Assembly (NCBI GenBank): GCA_025331565.1
Contig: JAFREQ010000045.1
Span: 1,798,001-1,862,000 of the forward strand
Origin: Holacanthus passer
Lineage: Eukaryota > Chordata > Actinopteri > Pomacanthidae
DNA length: 64,000 nt
Direction of reading: 5' to 3'
Within the stretch, counting starts at the first letter, position 1. Each line of letters begins with the position of its first letter. Below, in pieces: positions 1-10,557 of this stretch. The translations under genes were made by a program, and so were the position numbers. The notes below the pieces were generated by a model. It made no database searches, was not told the origin of the DNA, and worked only from the letters and a program-made list of their open reading frames with translations.

Positions 1-558
1 CAGTAAGTACAGGACCACCCAGCTGGTCATTTTGGACATCGTTGTGGATTTTAATGGTCTGAAAAACAGCGACATCCCAAAGCATACATACAGCTAGTCA
101 GACAAATTAAAGAAAATATTGTGCAGTGTAGATTATGGTTGATTAAGCGTGCGTTGGCCAGTTATTGGGCAGATTAGTCAGAACACTAGATGGCAGTCAA
201 AGGTTTGTCTCCAGCCGCAGGCAGCAGTGACAGCCGAGTGGAAATAATTGTTGATGTATGTTCATTATTAACGCTAAAGTGAGCGTGCAGACAAAAAAAA
301 AAACAGCCATTTTAAGCGCAAGATCTCTTATAAGTAAATGTATTGGCAAATTTAATTCTTCCCTTCTTCCCTGTTTATTTTTCATTCTGCCTCTTGTTAA
401 TGGAGTTTTGTTTCTGATTATATTTGAAGCCAATTTTAATGTAAATTCTTTATCTTGCTGCCATTTTGCATTTAATTCATAATGGTTTGTTTTGGAAAGG
501 GATATTAGCTGTTTTTCATGTGTATAACTGAATGTGTGTGTTTGTGTGTGTGTGTCAG
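1..558 (+). other. asap1: asap1 intron (5' end outside window)
   Basis: AT-rich intron sequence ending in a TG-rich run just before the acceptor at 558. No exon or repeat family is recognised. Confidence 0.7.
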
Positions 559-666
559 CTTGTGCAGGCTGCAGAGGGCAAGTTCAACCCTCATATTCAT
601 GTGGAGTACGAGTGGAGCCTCAGACTGGAGGAGATGGACGAGAGCGACGACGACCTCGACGATAAG
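559..666 (+). CDS. asap1: asap1 exon: acidic linker after ankyrin repeats
   Basis: 36 codons in phase 0, from TGTCAG/CTTGTG to AAG/GTTCGG. It reads LVQAAEGKFNPHIHVEYEW and then a DESDDDLDD acidic stretch. A TG-rich run (about 532-556) sits directly before the acceptor, in place of a usual pyrimidine tract. Confidence 0.9.
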
Positions 667-3600
667 GTTCGGACAGAGTTTCACGTTCACCTGTTTGAGC
701 TTCAGTTCAGTCGGGTTTTCAACACACCCTGTACAGTGCTGTTGAAACTAGTCATGAAAAAGATGACTAGTGACCAAATAGTGCTCTTCTGGACAGCTTC
801 TATGAATAAACCAACATTTTAAGCCCCAGTTCATCATATGTGTTGTGATAAATAAAATGCAAACAACAACCGTTATTATCATTCTCACCAGCATCATGTT
901 GCTGTTGTTGAATGTAAAAATTGGCCTGACTTTAGCAGCTCCTGACTGGAAGTTCTTATTTTTTCTGACTCAGTTAGTAGAAGCTTGTTTTGTTTTTGTG
1001 GAAACATGAAGGAAGAACGTGGCAACTGGGCAAAGTAAGATGACATGTTAAGATGCTTTAAAGCATCAACAAGTCTGACTTTCATGTCCACAGAATTCAA
1101 GATCAAAGTGCTGCTTTCTGAATTTACAATGTTACACTGACTGAACATCATAAATGTAGACACAGAAATCCATGGCAGAGGCAGACACACCAATTGGTTC
1201 TACTTACAGCAGTCACCATAGCACAAAGCAACCTTGAAAATGGTGCATTAGTAGTAAATGAGGCAAGAGGGAAGGAAGGAAGGAAGGAAGGTGGGTTCAA
1301 TAGAAAATAAACGCTTTCCAGTGAGGAGATTTGCAAGTCAAAAAATTTGTCTAGACATGTGGGTTGAAAATAAGTTTTTGGGTGGTGTTATAACTTCATT
1401 TGAATGGCTATATTTAAATGTGATGCTGGTCCCAACTAGATGTTTAAAAAGTAACTGAAATGCAGTTAAAAGAAGTTTATGTAACCTAGATGTCTTAAAA
1501 CTTTTAATTTTCTGTAAAATGCAGCCAAGTTTTAACCTCTGCAATTCACCAAATGTGTTTTTTAACACACAACACGTCACACACGGTGCAAGAGCATTCA
1601 ACCACCTTCAAACACCTTATATCTCTTTTTTTATCCAAATAAAAACAAAGTGTAAAAACCAGCAGAGACTATGTGAGAGTGGTACTGATCTTCTCATCTA
1701 ACTTGACTAAGTGTGTTTTCTAAAATGTCCAACCTCCTCCATGTAATCAAAGAGGAGTAACTTATTCCTGGACTGATGTCGGCTTATGTCCCTCTGCAGC
1801 CCAGTCCCATCAAGAAGGACCGCTCCCCGAGGCCTCAGAGCTTCTGCCACTCCTCCAGCCTGTCTCCCCATGACAAGCTCTCCCTGCCGGGCTTCATCAG
1901 CCAAAGGGACAAACAGCAGCGTCTGTCCTACAGCGCCTTCACCAACCAGATGTACAGCGCCTCCACCGACCTCACCTCCTCCCCCGTGGCCGACGGCCCG
2001 CCGCTGCCGCCTCGGAACCAGGGCAAAGGTCAGACCTGCCTGCTCCAAGAGCTTTCCAGCCTGCATCCATTTTCGGACATCCACAGTTTTTACAGCCTCT
2101 AACTTATAACCATGACAGTCAGTAAATTGAGGAGATTACGCTCTGCTAATACCTCTGTTGCAAATGTCAGCCTGTAATGCAAATGCTCTGAAGGATGTCT
2201 GTATGCTTTCCTGTGTCTGATTACTGCAGAGGCAAGATAGTCTTTGAAACTGTACTTTATTATGTCTGTTAATGTTTGATTACATCCAGGACAGGATTAG
2301 GCGCAGAGGAATGCTTCGTAATCACTTTTCTGCAAAGTTTCTTCCTCGCGCTGTCAGTCAGTTCACATAAACACACACAAACACATTTACACACCCTGCA
2401 GTGGAATTCAATTTGTCAACAGATCAGAGGGCGGGATGCAGGTGTCATTAAGACTGCTTACACAGTAAACCTTCAGGAAAGCATGGCTGCAGGAGAGGGC
2501 AGGGTGGCGATGATTAGTCAGGCGCGTGAAAGGGAAGCTGGATACACACTTCATCATCAGCCTCGACACAATATACACACGGTCCGCTGTGGGCGTGCTG
2601 TCTCTGCAGTATTGGAATTAAAAATAACACTCCTCCCTCTGTGGAGGGGTTTAAAACACTAACAGTCACAGTTTTAGTACGTGGTTGAAAACATTGCAAA
2701 AGCTTACACTGCAAAACATCCATCTCAACAAGCCATTTTAATCCATTATTGAACATTTAAATCTTATTTTTCTTAAAACAAGAGGCATGAAATTTCACCT
2801 GTTTCCAGTGCAAATCAACATGTTTCAACTGGCTTCTCATTTCGAGCTGATTTTGTAGGCTGAAATGACGACTCTTGCTCGCAAATGTTGTCAGCTGTTA
2901 GTTTGCTGATTAACACTAACTCCGTCTCCTTAAACTCAATGTTTTTAGCTGACACGCTTCAATATGAGAACCCTGTAATACTTGATACTAAATACTAAAA
3001 GACTGAGGCTAAAGCTGCATGTCAGCATCCTCATTAGTTAAAGATCCGTGTAGAAGACGTGAAAATAAAGAACCCAAAATGTTCTTGTATTGCAGATTGT
3101 TCGTCCTAGTGTTATAGTACAGTGTCAGCAAATATATAACGTAATATTAGAACAAGTAAAATTAAAATTTTATTTTGTTCAAACATGTTGATGCTTACTG
3201 TAGAAAAACATACCAAAGAGGTTATATTTAAGCTTTTTGGTTTTGTTTTGTTTTTTTCAATCAAAATAGAGAACTCATTTTAGGGAACTCAGCAACTTAA
3301 TCTGCCTTTTAACAGGAACCAGTTCCTGGCCTGCAAAAAGACCTTGAGTTTAGTTCCTGGAGCACTTTTGTTCCTGGGACTTGAAAAGAATCCACTAACT
3401 ACTACTACTAAGTGATCTCAGAAGTTTTTATTTCCTTATGTAAGTACCTCAAATAGCACTGGAAACAAGTGGATTTTTTAAGTTTGATTTATGCAAAAAT
3501 AAGATTAAAAGCCTGAATAAGAGGCTAAATGACATACATACATATAGATGCTAACCCTTCAGAGGCTCCAGATTAGCAGCGCAGCTCTCTCTCAGTGGGT

Positions 3601-6600
3601 GCTGAAGAGCTCGCCCCCGGAGGCCAGCTTTCGCGCCATTTTTCCTCTTATTTTTCCTTTGCTTGCCACTGATAAGATTTCATCTTGTTATTTTATAGTG
3701 TGTGGGAGCAGCTCTTTTAAAGACTGACATACTGTAGATTCTCTCCCACACTCCTCATCTCGCTCTCTTTTCTTTCTCTTTTTTTGTTTCTCTATTCTTT
3801 CAGCTCCACACTTGGCATTCCTTGGCTCTCATTCGCACTACGCCACACTGGCTGGCACTCGACCATACATCAGTGAATATCCTGTTTTTATGTTCTCCCC
3901 CTTACTTCGGCTGTGTGCCCCATATACAGTTATCCCTTCTCCCTTTACAGCTCAGATTCACAGGGTGGTGGTGTGTTTGTTTAAGTGAACAATGGGACCA
4001 TGTAGGCAAGCGGAGTCTCCAGTTAAAATATGTCTTGCCTACATGATTTTTTTTATCGGGCTGGAATCATGTCCCACCATCCTGGAGCTGTAAACTCTTA
4101 ATCACAGCTGATTCCTCTCTGGCTGAGCTCTCTATTAGCTGCTTTCACCCTACTTTTCTCTATAGTAATGACCAGTGACCAGCTTTGGAGTCCCAGTAGA
4201 CACAACCAGGCATATTCATAAACAAATTCACTGAGCGGACACACAACCAAATCATAATGTCCCTTTTCGTTATTTTGCATTTCCGTCCAGACGTTTCTGT
4301 TATATATCTGTTCAGAAAGTTTTACTTGCATTAATGTGTCTCCTCATTTTGTCCTGTAAACACATAACTTTTTCCACATTTTCAGCTCCTCCTCTCCTCT
4401 CCATGGTACATTATCCTCTCCTTTACCTTCTCTGGGTTTTAGGGTTAACAGAATGACTTTTTTGGCCTCGTCACCTCATGTGTTTTATGTATCGCTCCTC
4501 CAGCTCCTCCCCCATCTGGCCCTCCCTCTACACTCACACCAGGAGGCAGCTCCACCCTGTCCAAGAAGAGGCCTCCGCCCCCACCTCCTGGACACAAACG
4601 CACCCTGTCTGACCCACCCAGCCCGCTCTCTCACAGTCCACACAGTAAAGGGGGCTTAACTGGGGGTGAGACGCAAAGCACACGCGTAAACAATAGGGCC
4701 GGTTTCACTCAGGCACGACTCCGGCCAGAAGCTTGAATATTATGATTGTCCAAAATTGCAGGGTTGTTTTTGATAGTCTTGCACTAAAATAGACAAACGT
4801 GTTTAGAGATTTTGACAAGATAATCTTAACTCAAGGTTCACTTACTAGCTTTCTCCAGACGTGACCAACTGGACCAAACTCCCACACCGAGATGTGGTTT
4901 AAACTTCCAGAAAAAGCTTACAAGAGGACCTTGAGTTAAGACTATTTTATCAAGTGTTCCCAGGGTTAAGAGCTCATTTTCATGTTCAGATGTTTAGAGA
5001 TGTCTTTGGGGTTTGAGGGTTTTTCATTTAGAGTTGTACAGACTAGTGGACTAGTGCATTTTTACGTCTCTGTGTGCTATTCAAAGGTATGTTGACTGTT
5101 AATCTCAGCCTGGTTCATTACATGGTTATGTGTGGGAAGCAGTTATTCTTATTATGGATTTATCTGGTATTTTTTTAATTAACAGTTAATCATTTGGTCT
5201 AAAAAACATCACAGTTAGTCATTAGTTGTTTAACAGTTATTTAAAGTCCAAGGTGACATTTTTTGGATGTCTTCTGGAAAACATTCAGTTTACAATTACA
5301 CAAGATTTTTAAAAAAGCAGCAAATTCTCACACTTGAAAAAACTAGAACATTTTTAGCGTTTTTGCTTGACAAATAAAAAATTATCAAAATAGTTGCTTA
5401 TTAATTTTCTGTATATTCTGTTATTTCAGTGCTAGATATGTGTAGAGGCAAAGAGCATCTCTTCTATGTAGAAACATGTCTGTTTTAACTAAACTATAAT
5501 TTATGCATCTTTAAAATATGTTTTCAAGAAAGAAATCACATTATAAATATTATCAAACTTCCACTCCACATGCTTTTTATTTAATATTTCTAAAATACAC
5601 AGCCATGGTGGGTTAATGCTTATGACTGACTGATGTCAGATAAGTTGCCAGGATTGTGTATGTGCCAGTAAAGATCTGTTTTCAATTATTTTTTGATGTT
5701 TTCAAAGTATTAAACCCTCAGCATGATGCTGCGTCCAAGTTACAAGTGATGGATGGTTAAAATGTGAAAGGTTTTCATGTTCATGACGTGAACATTCACA
5801 ACATGTGAATCTCAAGATATGGTCAAGTGAGGGTTAAAAATACTGTGCATTGAATTTATAGGAGCAGATCATTATTATATTGTTATATTTTTATTTAATT
5901 ACCTTGAATGATGGAAATCCAAGTTGAAATATAGATGTTAGATGAACACCACTGACAAGTCAGTAACTTCATTATCTCATGAATGCACCATCAGATAGGA
6001 TGCGTCTTGATACTATTTATCCAGTAAACATCCACCAGTCAAACTGAGTTCACCACTCAACATACTTCACTCAGACTGCACAAAGAGACGTCCATGAGTT
6101 TATCTCACTGTGGATTAGTTAGAAAAACAGTGCATTTCTCAAAAATTAAAGCATCAATTTGGTTAAACTGCACTAAAGAAAAGTTATCTAGTAACGACCA
6201 CATGGAGACAAAAAAGAAAATCAAGCACACCTCAGTCATCTTACCTGCAATCTTGTGTCTTTTGTATGTACAGTATTGGGGATATTTTTACTGTTACTCT
6301 ACTTTTATCATTTGTCCTCTGTGCTGTTTTGTGCATTCTGTGTCACACACACACACAGTAACACCCATCCACTAATTACAATGTGACACTTTATTGCACA
6401 ACCTCAGTTTCCAAACAACAAGGGCTCATGGAAAGCTCAGCCAGATGACGCCTCCCTCATTGTTTTTTTAACCATCACAGCATGTTAATTTATTTCCACA
6501 TTTATATCAAATTAATCCCTCGGTTAGCGCTCTGCTACGGTGTCGAATAATCTGTTTGTCGTCATCAATGTCAATATTTTAGGAAGCGACTCCACCCCTC

Positions 6601-8382
6601 CTCCTGTCAGCAAGATGTCTCCTGTTTCTAACAAGTTTGAAGGAATTCCTCAGCAGCAAAGGTACCACAAAAGAAAGCAACTGTGAAATTTGAAACCTTT
6701 AAATTTATTGCATCACCCTCTATAATAAAATATATTCCAGCTCATGAGGCACAAGCATCTTCTTAGATTTTTCATTTAACCTCGTGTGAAAATCTTTTCC
6801 CAGCACTACTTCAAGCAACACAAAGTCTACACTTGGTCCAAGGGTTCTTCCCAAACTACCTCAGAAAGGTACAGTCCAGTTTTCATTTGAATGTAAGCTG
6901 TTGAATTGAAGAAGTCGTTAACTGTATGCTGCTCTCTCCAGTGGCATTGCGGAAGATTGACACCATACACCACCCGTCTATGGATAAGCCCAGCCATCCT
7001 CCAGAGGTCTTCCAGAAGTCACCACCAGGAACTGACACCCCGCAGAAGGCTCCTGTGGCGGACCGGCCTCAGCTGGGAGACCTGCCTCCCAAACCGCAGC
7101 CGTCTGAACTTCCTCCCAAACCCGGAGAACTTCCTCCGAAGCCGCAGCTCTCCGACCTCCCTCCTAAACCTCAGCTGGGAGACCTCCCACCCAAACCCCA
7201 GCTCAAAGACCTGCCTCCCAAGCCTCATCTCGCAGACATCCCCCCAAAACCCGGAACGGCCGAGTCCGCTCCCAGGCCGCCTCCTGGAGAGACGCAAAGG
7301 CCTCAAACGCAGCCTCCCCCTCCGCCTCAAACTCAGCCTCAACCGCAGCCTCAACCGCAACCGCAGCCTCAGTCGCAGCCCCAAGACTCACCGTCACCTA
7401 ATCAGCAAGCAAATATAGGGCCCCCCTCACAACAAGCTGCTGAAGACACCAACGGGACCCCAACAGGGACTGCGGAGACACCGGTGCCCCTCCCGAGGAA
7501 GATCAACACGGTATGAACAGGCTTGTCACAGTAATGGAATTGAAGCTGCTCCTTTTAAAATAATAAACTTGTTTTCAGGCTATATTCTTACCCATTGATG
7601 TTTTCAGAAGCATATTGCTGTTTTCAGGGGTAATTTTATTAAACTACTGTGCAAATAGATATAAATTAGAGGCCGATTTATCCTGGATTTTTGAGGCTGG
7701 TACTGATATTGATATTTGAAAAAGTTTTGAAAATTCAATTACAATATATTGGCTAGTACATTCGTCAATACTCTCTAGTGCAGCCAAACTTTTTCCATTA
7801 GACGGACAAAACTGAGAGTTAACCTATCGTTAAGTACCTATCGTATTGTATTGTTAGGATGCAAAATTGTGTAAATTTCCCCTGATTTTAGGCAGCCCTG
7901 CTCTAGTGGATAAACCATAATATACCACAGTTGCTCAGTTTCACAGATTTTGCTTTTTGTGTTTCTGGACACTTGCGGTTACTCAACTAAATGAAAGTAA
8001 AGTTTGCTCATTGTGTGTCCAGGGGAAGAGCAAAGCCCGTCGGGTGAAGACGATCTACGACTGCCAGGCTGACAATGACGACGAGCTGACCTTTGTTGAA
8101 GGAGAGGTGATCATAGTTACAGGAGAAGAGGACCAGGAGTGGTGGGTGAGTCCAGCTTCACGACTACACTCTGCAGCTTTCTACCCTCTCATCGGCAGGA
8201 ATCGGCATTCCTGAACCATCTCAAATGCACAAAAACACTTGGCTAACACTGAATGCTACACTGTGCTCTTTTTCCTCACACGCTCTCTTTACCCTTTATG
8301 CTTCCAGATTGGCCACATTGAAGGAGATCCTGAAAGAAAAGGGGTGTTCCCCATGTCTTTTGTGCACATCCTGAGTGACTGA
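559..8382 (+). CDS. asap1: Asap1, C-terminal part (Arf-GAP with SH3, ankyrin and PH domains), 8 exons, 5' end outside the window
   Basis: Spliced CDS: 559-666, 1800-2028, 4504-4665, 6583-6661, 6804-6868, 6942-7510, 8023-8145, 8308-8382. The phases agree throughout and give 469 residues ending in TGA; upstream exons (BAR, PH, Arf-GAP, ankyrin) lie before position 1. In order, the part seen encodes the acidic linker after the ankyrin repeats (EEMDESDDDLDD), a Ser/Pro-rich region with KKRPPPPPPGHKR, a block of seven [DE][LI]PPKP repeats, a Pro-Gln tract, and a C-terminal SH3 domain (TIYDCQADNDDELTF, EEDQEWW, ERKGVFP). The PPKP block plus this SH3 identifies ASAP1 rather than ASAP2 or ASAP3. Known role: phosphoinositide-dependent GAP for Arf1-class GTPases at focal adhesions and podosomes; the SH3 binds FAK/Pyk2 and the proline-rich part binds Src/Crk-type SH3 domains. 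It is converging with the 42Sp50-like gene and followed further on by cyrib, as in vertebrate synteny. The gene identity is very sure; exon edges are inferred from splice consensus and family alignment from memory. Confidence 0.95.
667..1799 (+). other. asap1: asap1 intron
   Basis: Noncoding. It holds a short GGAA microsatellite at about 1268-1290; otherwise nothing notable. Confidence 0.8.
1800..2028 (+). CDS. asap1: asap1 exon: Ser/Pro-rich linker
   Basis: 229 bp, phase 0 to 1, acceptor CTCTGCAG and donor AAAG/GTCAGA. It encodes PSPIKKDRSPRPQSFCHSS followed by a serine-rich stretch and PPLPPRNQGK, a candidate SH3 ligand (PPLPPR). Confidence 0.93.
2029..4503 (+). other. asap1: asap1 intron with an interspersed repeat
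   Basis: Noncoding. About 2706-2880 looks like a dispersed fish repeat (CAGTGCAAATC, CTTGTTTCAA-like elements), with similar phrases at 3450-3490 and 56210-56230. The rest is AT-rich, pyrimidine-rich around 3740-3800. Confidence 0.6.
4504..4665 (+). CDS. asap1: asap1 exon: polyproline KKRPPPPPPGHKR
   Basis: 162 bp, phase 1 to 1, acceptor CTCCAG, donor GGGG/GTGAGA. It encodes APPPSGPPSTL, then SKKRPPPPPPGHKRTLSDPP and PSPLSHSPHSKGG. The RPPPPPPGHKR segment is a family hallmark and a likely SH3-binding site. Confidence 0.93.
4813..4956. mobile_element. MITE-like inverted-repeat element
   Basis: Left arm 4813-4860 and right arm 4906-4956 pair imperfectly. The core TCTTAACTCAAGGT on the left matches the reverse complement of ACCTTGAGTTAAGA on the right, and the pairing continues through AGCTT. 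There is no coding capacity. I recall closely similar sequences as dispersed in fish genomes. Confidence 0.6.
5172..5412 (+). repeat. ATTAATC/TTATCAAAATAGTTG-family dispersed repeat, copy 1
   Basis: It shares ordered phrases with copies near 23.3, 30.8, 32.1-32.5, 38.8 and 52.1 kb: GTCCAAGGTGAC, CATTCAGTTTAC, AATTCTCACA, TTTTGCTTGA and TTATCAAAATAGTTG, ending TTAATTTTCTGT. No coding potential; probably a nonautonomous DNA element. Confidence 0.6.
6583..6661 (+). CDS. asap1: asap1 exon: short proline-rich linker
   Basis: 79 bp, phase 1 to 2, acceptor TATTTTAG, donor AAAG/GTACCA. It encodes GSDSTPPPVSKMSPVSNKFE and then GIPQQQ; the NKFEG core matches the ASAP1 linker. Too short to show up as a long open frame; supported by phase continuity with both neighbours. 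Confidence 0.88.
6804..6868 (+). CDS. asap1: asap1 exon: short linker LGPRVLPKLPQK
   Basis: 65 bp, phase 2 to 1, acceptor TTTCCCAG, donor AAAG/GTACAG. It encodes STTSSNTKSTLGPRVLPKLP and then QK, matching the family segment before the PPKP repeats. Confidence 0.88.
6942..7510 (+). CDS. asap1: asap1 exon: [DE]LPPKP repeats and Pro-Gln tract
   Basis: 569 bp, phase 1 to 0, acceptor CTCTCCAG, donor ACG/GTATGA. It starts VALRKIDTIHH, carries the PPKP array (7079-7252) and a Pro-Gln tract (about 7301-7386), and ends ETPVPLPRKINT, a proline-rich SH3 ligand type motif close to the SH3 domain. It is the largest exon in view. Confidence 0.95.
7079..7252 (+). repeat. asap1: In-frame tandem repeat coding for [DE][LI]PPKP units
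   Basis: Seven copies of the hexapeptide (DL, EL, EL, DL, DL, DL, DI followed by PPKP) at a 9-residue period, one unit being 7. This is the ASAP1 repeat; each unit is a potential SH3 ligand. Confidence 0.9.
7301..7386 (+). repeat. asap1: In-frame Pro-Gln tract
   Basis: CCTCA(A)/CCGCA codons give an alternating Pro-Gln run after PPPPP. As I recall, mammalian ASAP1 has ordinary sequence here, so it looks like a recent low-complexity expansion. Confidence 0.75.
7511..8022 (+). other. asap1: asap1 intron with an interspersed repeat fragment
   Basis: Noncoding. 7668-7760 (GAGGCCGATTTATCC, GGTACTGATATTGATATT) resembles the widespread fish repeat built on GCCGATAT words; low-confidence fragment. 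Confidence 0.5.
8023..8145 (+). CDS. asap1: asap1 exon: N-terminal half of the SH3 domain
   Basis: 123 bp, phase 0 to 0, acceptor GTGTCCAG, donor TGG/GTGAGT. It reads GKSKARRVKTIYDCQADNDD and continues to the EEDQEWW motif; the IYDC (ALYDY-equivalent), acidic RT loop and Trp pair of SH3 domains are all present. Confidence 0.95.
8308..8382 (+). CDS. asap1: asap1 last coding exon: C-terminal half of SH3 and stop
   Basis: 75 bp in phase 0 after CTTCCAG. It encodes IGHIEGDPERKGVFPMSFVH then ILSD and TGA. It supplies the SH3 VFP/FV strand, and the protein ends right after the domain as in other ASAP1 proteins. Confidence 0.95.
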   Translation: MGHIEGDPERKGVFPMSFVHILSD

Positions 8383-9740
8383 CAGCCAGAAAGACTTGCA
8401 CTACACCTCTCCCTACATTGGGAGGTCCTGTAAATAGCTATCATAACACCCCTTGTCACACGACAAGTGTCCTAAAGAAAAAAAAAACAACAAAGAAGAA
8501 ACCCAAGAAGGCTCATCTAACCATGGATGCCTCATCCATGCTGTACAAAGAATGTGTGTATTCTTCCTTTACCAGTATTATCTTAACCCTATAGCACGGC
8601 TGAGATGAAGCCACTCTCAAAACCCTAGCACTTACCTAAAGTCTATGTTTATGCTGTTACTGTGTATATATGTATGTAAATATATATATTTGTGTGTGAG
8701 TGTATATACATGTTTTATTGTACAAAACATGTACCATTGCTCTCTCTACCTGTCAGATTAAGCATCAGGGCGGTAGAGTTTGAATTTTATCTGTATTAAT
8801 TTTACTGGCCCTCAAGTAATTATCAGCTTATATTTCTGGAAAAAGGACAAATAAGAAATGGAATGTGAAATAGGTCATGTCACTATTTGTGTCTTGCATC
8901 CCTGTTTACCACCATAATTGACTGAAGAGGCAGGAGTCTCCCACTGATCTTCCCGAGATGAAAAGAATTTCATTAAATGTATTCCTTGTTCTTGCTTGCT
9001 TTGTGTGTACACGTATTATGGTTGTTTTACAGTATAGAAACCTGCTGCTACTGTGTGGTGGAATATCAAAGCCTGTGGTTCACTGTAGGTCACTAATTTA
9101 CTCCTTGTTACACTGTTCACTGTATGTATGCTCTGTGTGTGAACTCGACGCCATCTCCACAGTCCTTTGACCATTTCTGTGCATGGTGTAACAATGACTG
9201 GAATTGAGTGGAGTGCTGCATTCAAAGACGCTCACCTCAGGGTTTGAAGAGCCACTATTAATCAAGCAGGACTACACAAAGGGTATCCTGTTGTTAAAGC
9301 CACTATTAATGACAAGTACGGGAAACTCAAGAGGACATCTTAGCAATAACTTGATTTTCTGACAGGCTAGAAGTTTCACATTAACCTGTGTTCACAATTC
9401 AGTGTCTTGTAAAACCTCATGAGCTTGAAATTTTTAAGTTTGAGTCATGTAATATCATTCCATGTTACTGGATTCAGTACATTTCCAGGTTTGCCTGTGA
9501 GCCAGAGATGTCTTTTAGAAGTGGACTTTGTAAAAGGCTGGACAGCCAATGTATTTTCACCCAGTCCTCACTGACTTGCAGATCTTCCCATGTTAAGGAA
9601 CAAACCCATCAACCCATTGTATCATTAAAAGTGCTGTACTTCAACACAGTGAGTCTGAGTCTCTTTGGCTTTATAGTGTTTATGACATGTGGTTCCCAGA
9701 TCTGCTTGTGCTTCTCCTTGGAATGTCAAAAACTCTGGCA
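8383..9740 (+). other. asap1: asap1 3' untranslated region and flank (end uncertain)
   Basis: No coding sequence is seen after the asap1 stop. Candidate poly(A) signals on the plus strand are ATTAAA at 8972-8977 and 9624-9629. A much later AATAAA at 10393-10398 would make the 3'UTR overlap the converging gene. A short direct repeat (GCCACTATTAAT) occurs at about 9250 and 9299. I cannot choose the end used. Confidence 0.5.
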
Positions 9741-10249
9741 TTAGAGGGAAAAGTGCATTTCTAAGCAGCTTATTGAAAGTACTGTTCTACTCAAGATGTT
9801 TTGTGAAATGTGCTTTTTCACATTCTGGAGGAGACTTATCTTGAATGGTAAAATGAATAACTCATATCTGTAATTGAAACCAAGCATATTTACTCAATTT
9901 ACAATTTTGAGGTGATTGTACTTGAATTTAGTGTGAAATTATTAATTCTCTACACTGGTTGATAGTTGATCCAAGAAATGTTAAGTTTGACAGAACAAGG
10001 TTTAGCTTTTCCAGTCTGAGCAAAGCCAACAAAGTGCTTGCAATAGCCTCATACAGAAAGTACCTTACAGATATTAATGGTACTTTCTTGAATTCCCCAA
10101 AATGTCCTACAGAGAAACTGAAATATCGAACACTTACTCCAGTTTCACATCAACTGTTTAGTCAACTTTCAAAGACATTAAAAGCATTTCCAACTTAACT
10201 CCAATATTTAAGACAATGTTTCATGACAAAAGTTCTTCTCCAAATGAAT

Positions 10250-10259
10250 TTTATTTATT
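10250..10259 (-). terminator. Poly(A) signals of the 42Sp50-like gene
   Basis: Two overlapping AATAAA hexamers on the minus strand (10255-10250 and 10259-10254), about 200 bp after the TAA stop. Cleavage would fall near 10230. The 3'UTR begins with a T-rich run on the sense strand (poly-A at 10436-10449 on plus). Confidence 0.6.
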
Positions 10260-10453
10260 GTTAAACAATTCACATTTTAACCAAGTTCACAATCCAATTC
10301 TGCAGCTCTTTTGGATTTAATATTAACACAGGAATAATCACTTTTAAGGCAACATAAATACTTTGTGTCACAACACAAATCGCATCTTACAAAATAAAAC
10401 TGTTCACAAAGCAGTCATACAATACTTGTATGAACAAAAAAAAAAAAAAGAAC

Positions 10454-10557
10454 TTATTTACAAACTTGGGCTTTAAGTTTGGACCCTTGGTCCTTCTCCA
10501 CCGACTTGATGACACCTACAGCCACCGTCTGCTTCAGGTCTCTGGCTGCAAAGCGTC
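10454..10557 (-). CDS. 42sp50: 42Sp50-like exon 7: C-terminus
   Basis: Acceptor GCTCTTCCAG. It encodes RFAARDLKQTVAVGVIKSVE and a divergent tail KDQGSKLKAQVCK, then TAA. The tail differs from the Lys/Ala-rich ending of somatic eEF1A. Confidence 0.92.

Larger units (their letters stand above)
4666..6582 (+). other. asap1: asap1 intron with a MITE-like hairpin and an ATTAATC-family repeat
   Basis: Noncoding. It contains the inverted-repeat element at 4813-4956 and a repeat copy at 5172-5412, listed separately; the remainder is AT-rich and unique-looking. Confidence 0.65.

Noticed and set aside
7019..7384. 121-codon minus-strand open frame rich in Leu-Arg
   Set aside because: It is the antisense shadow of the asap1 PPKP/Pro-Gln exon; the Arg-Leu periodicity comes only from the repeat.
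6906..7418. 170-codon plus-strand open frame, frame +1 over the same asap1 exon
   Set aside because: Out of frame with the ASAP1 family reading, which continues through good splice sites on both sides.
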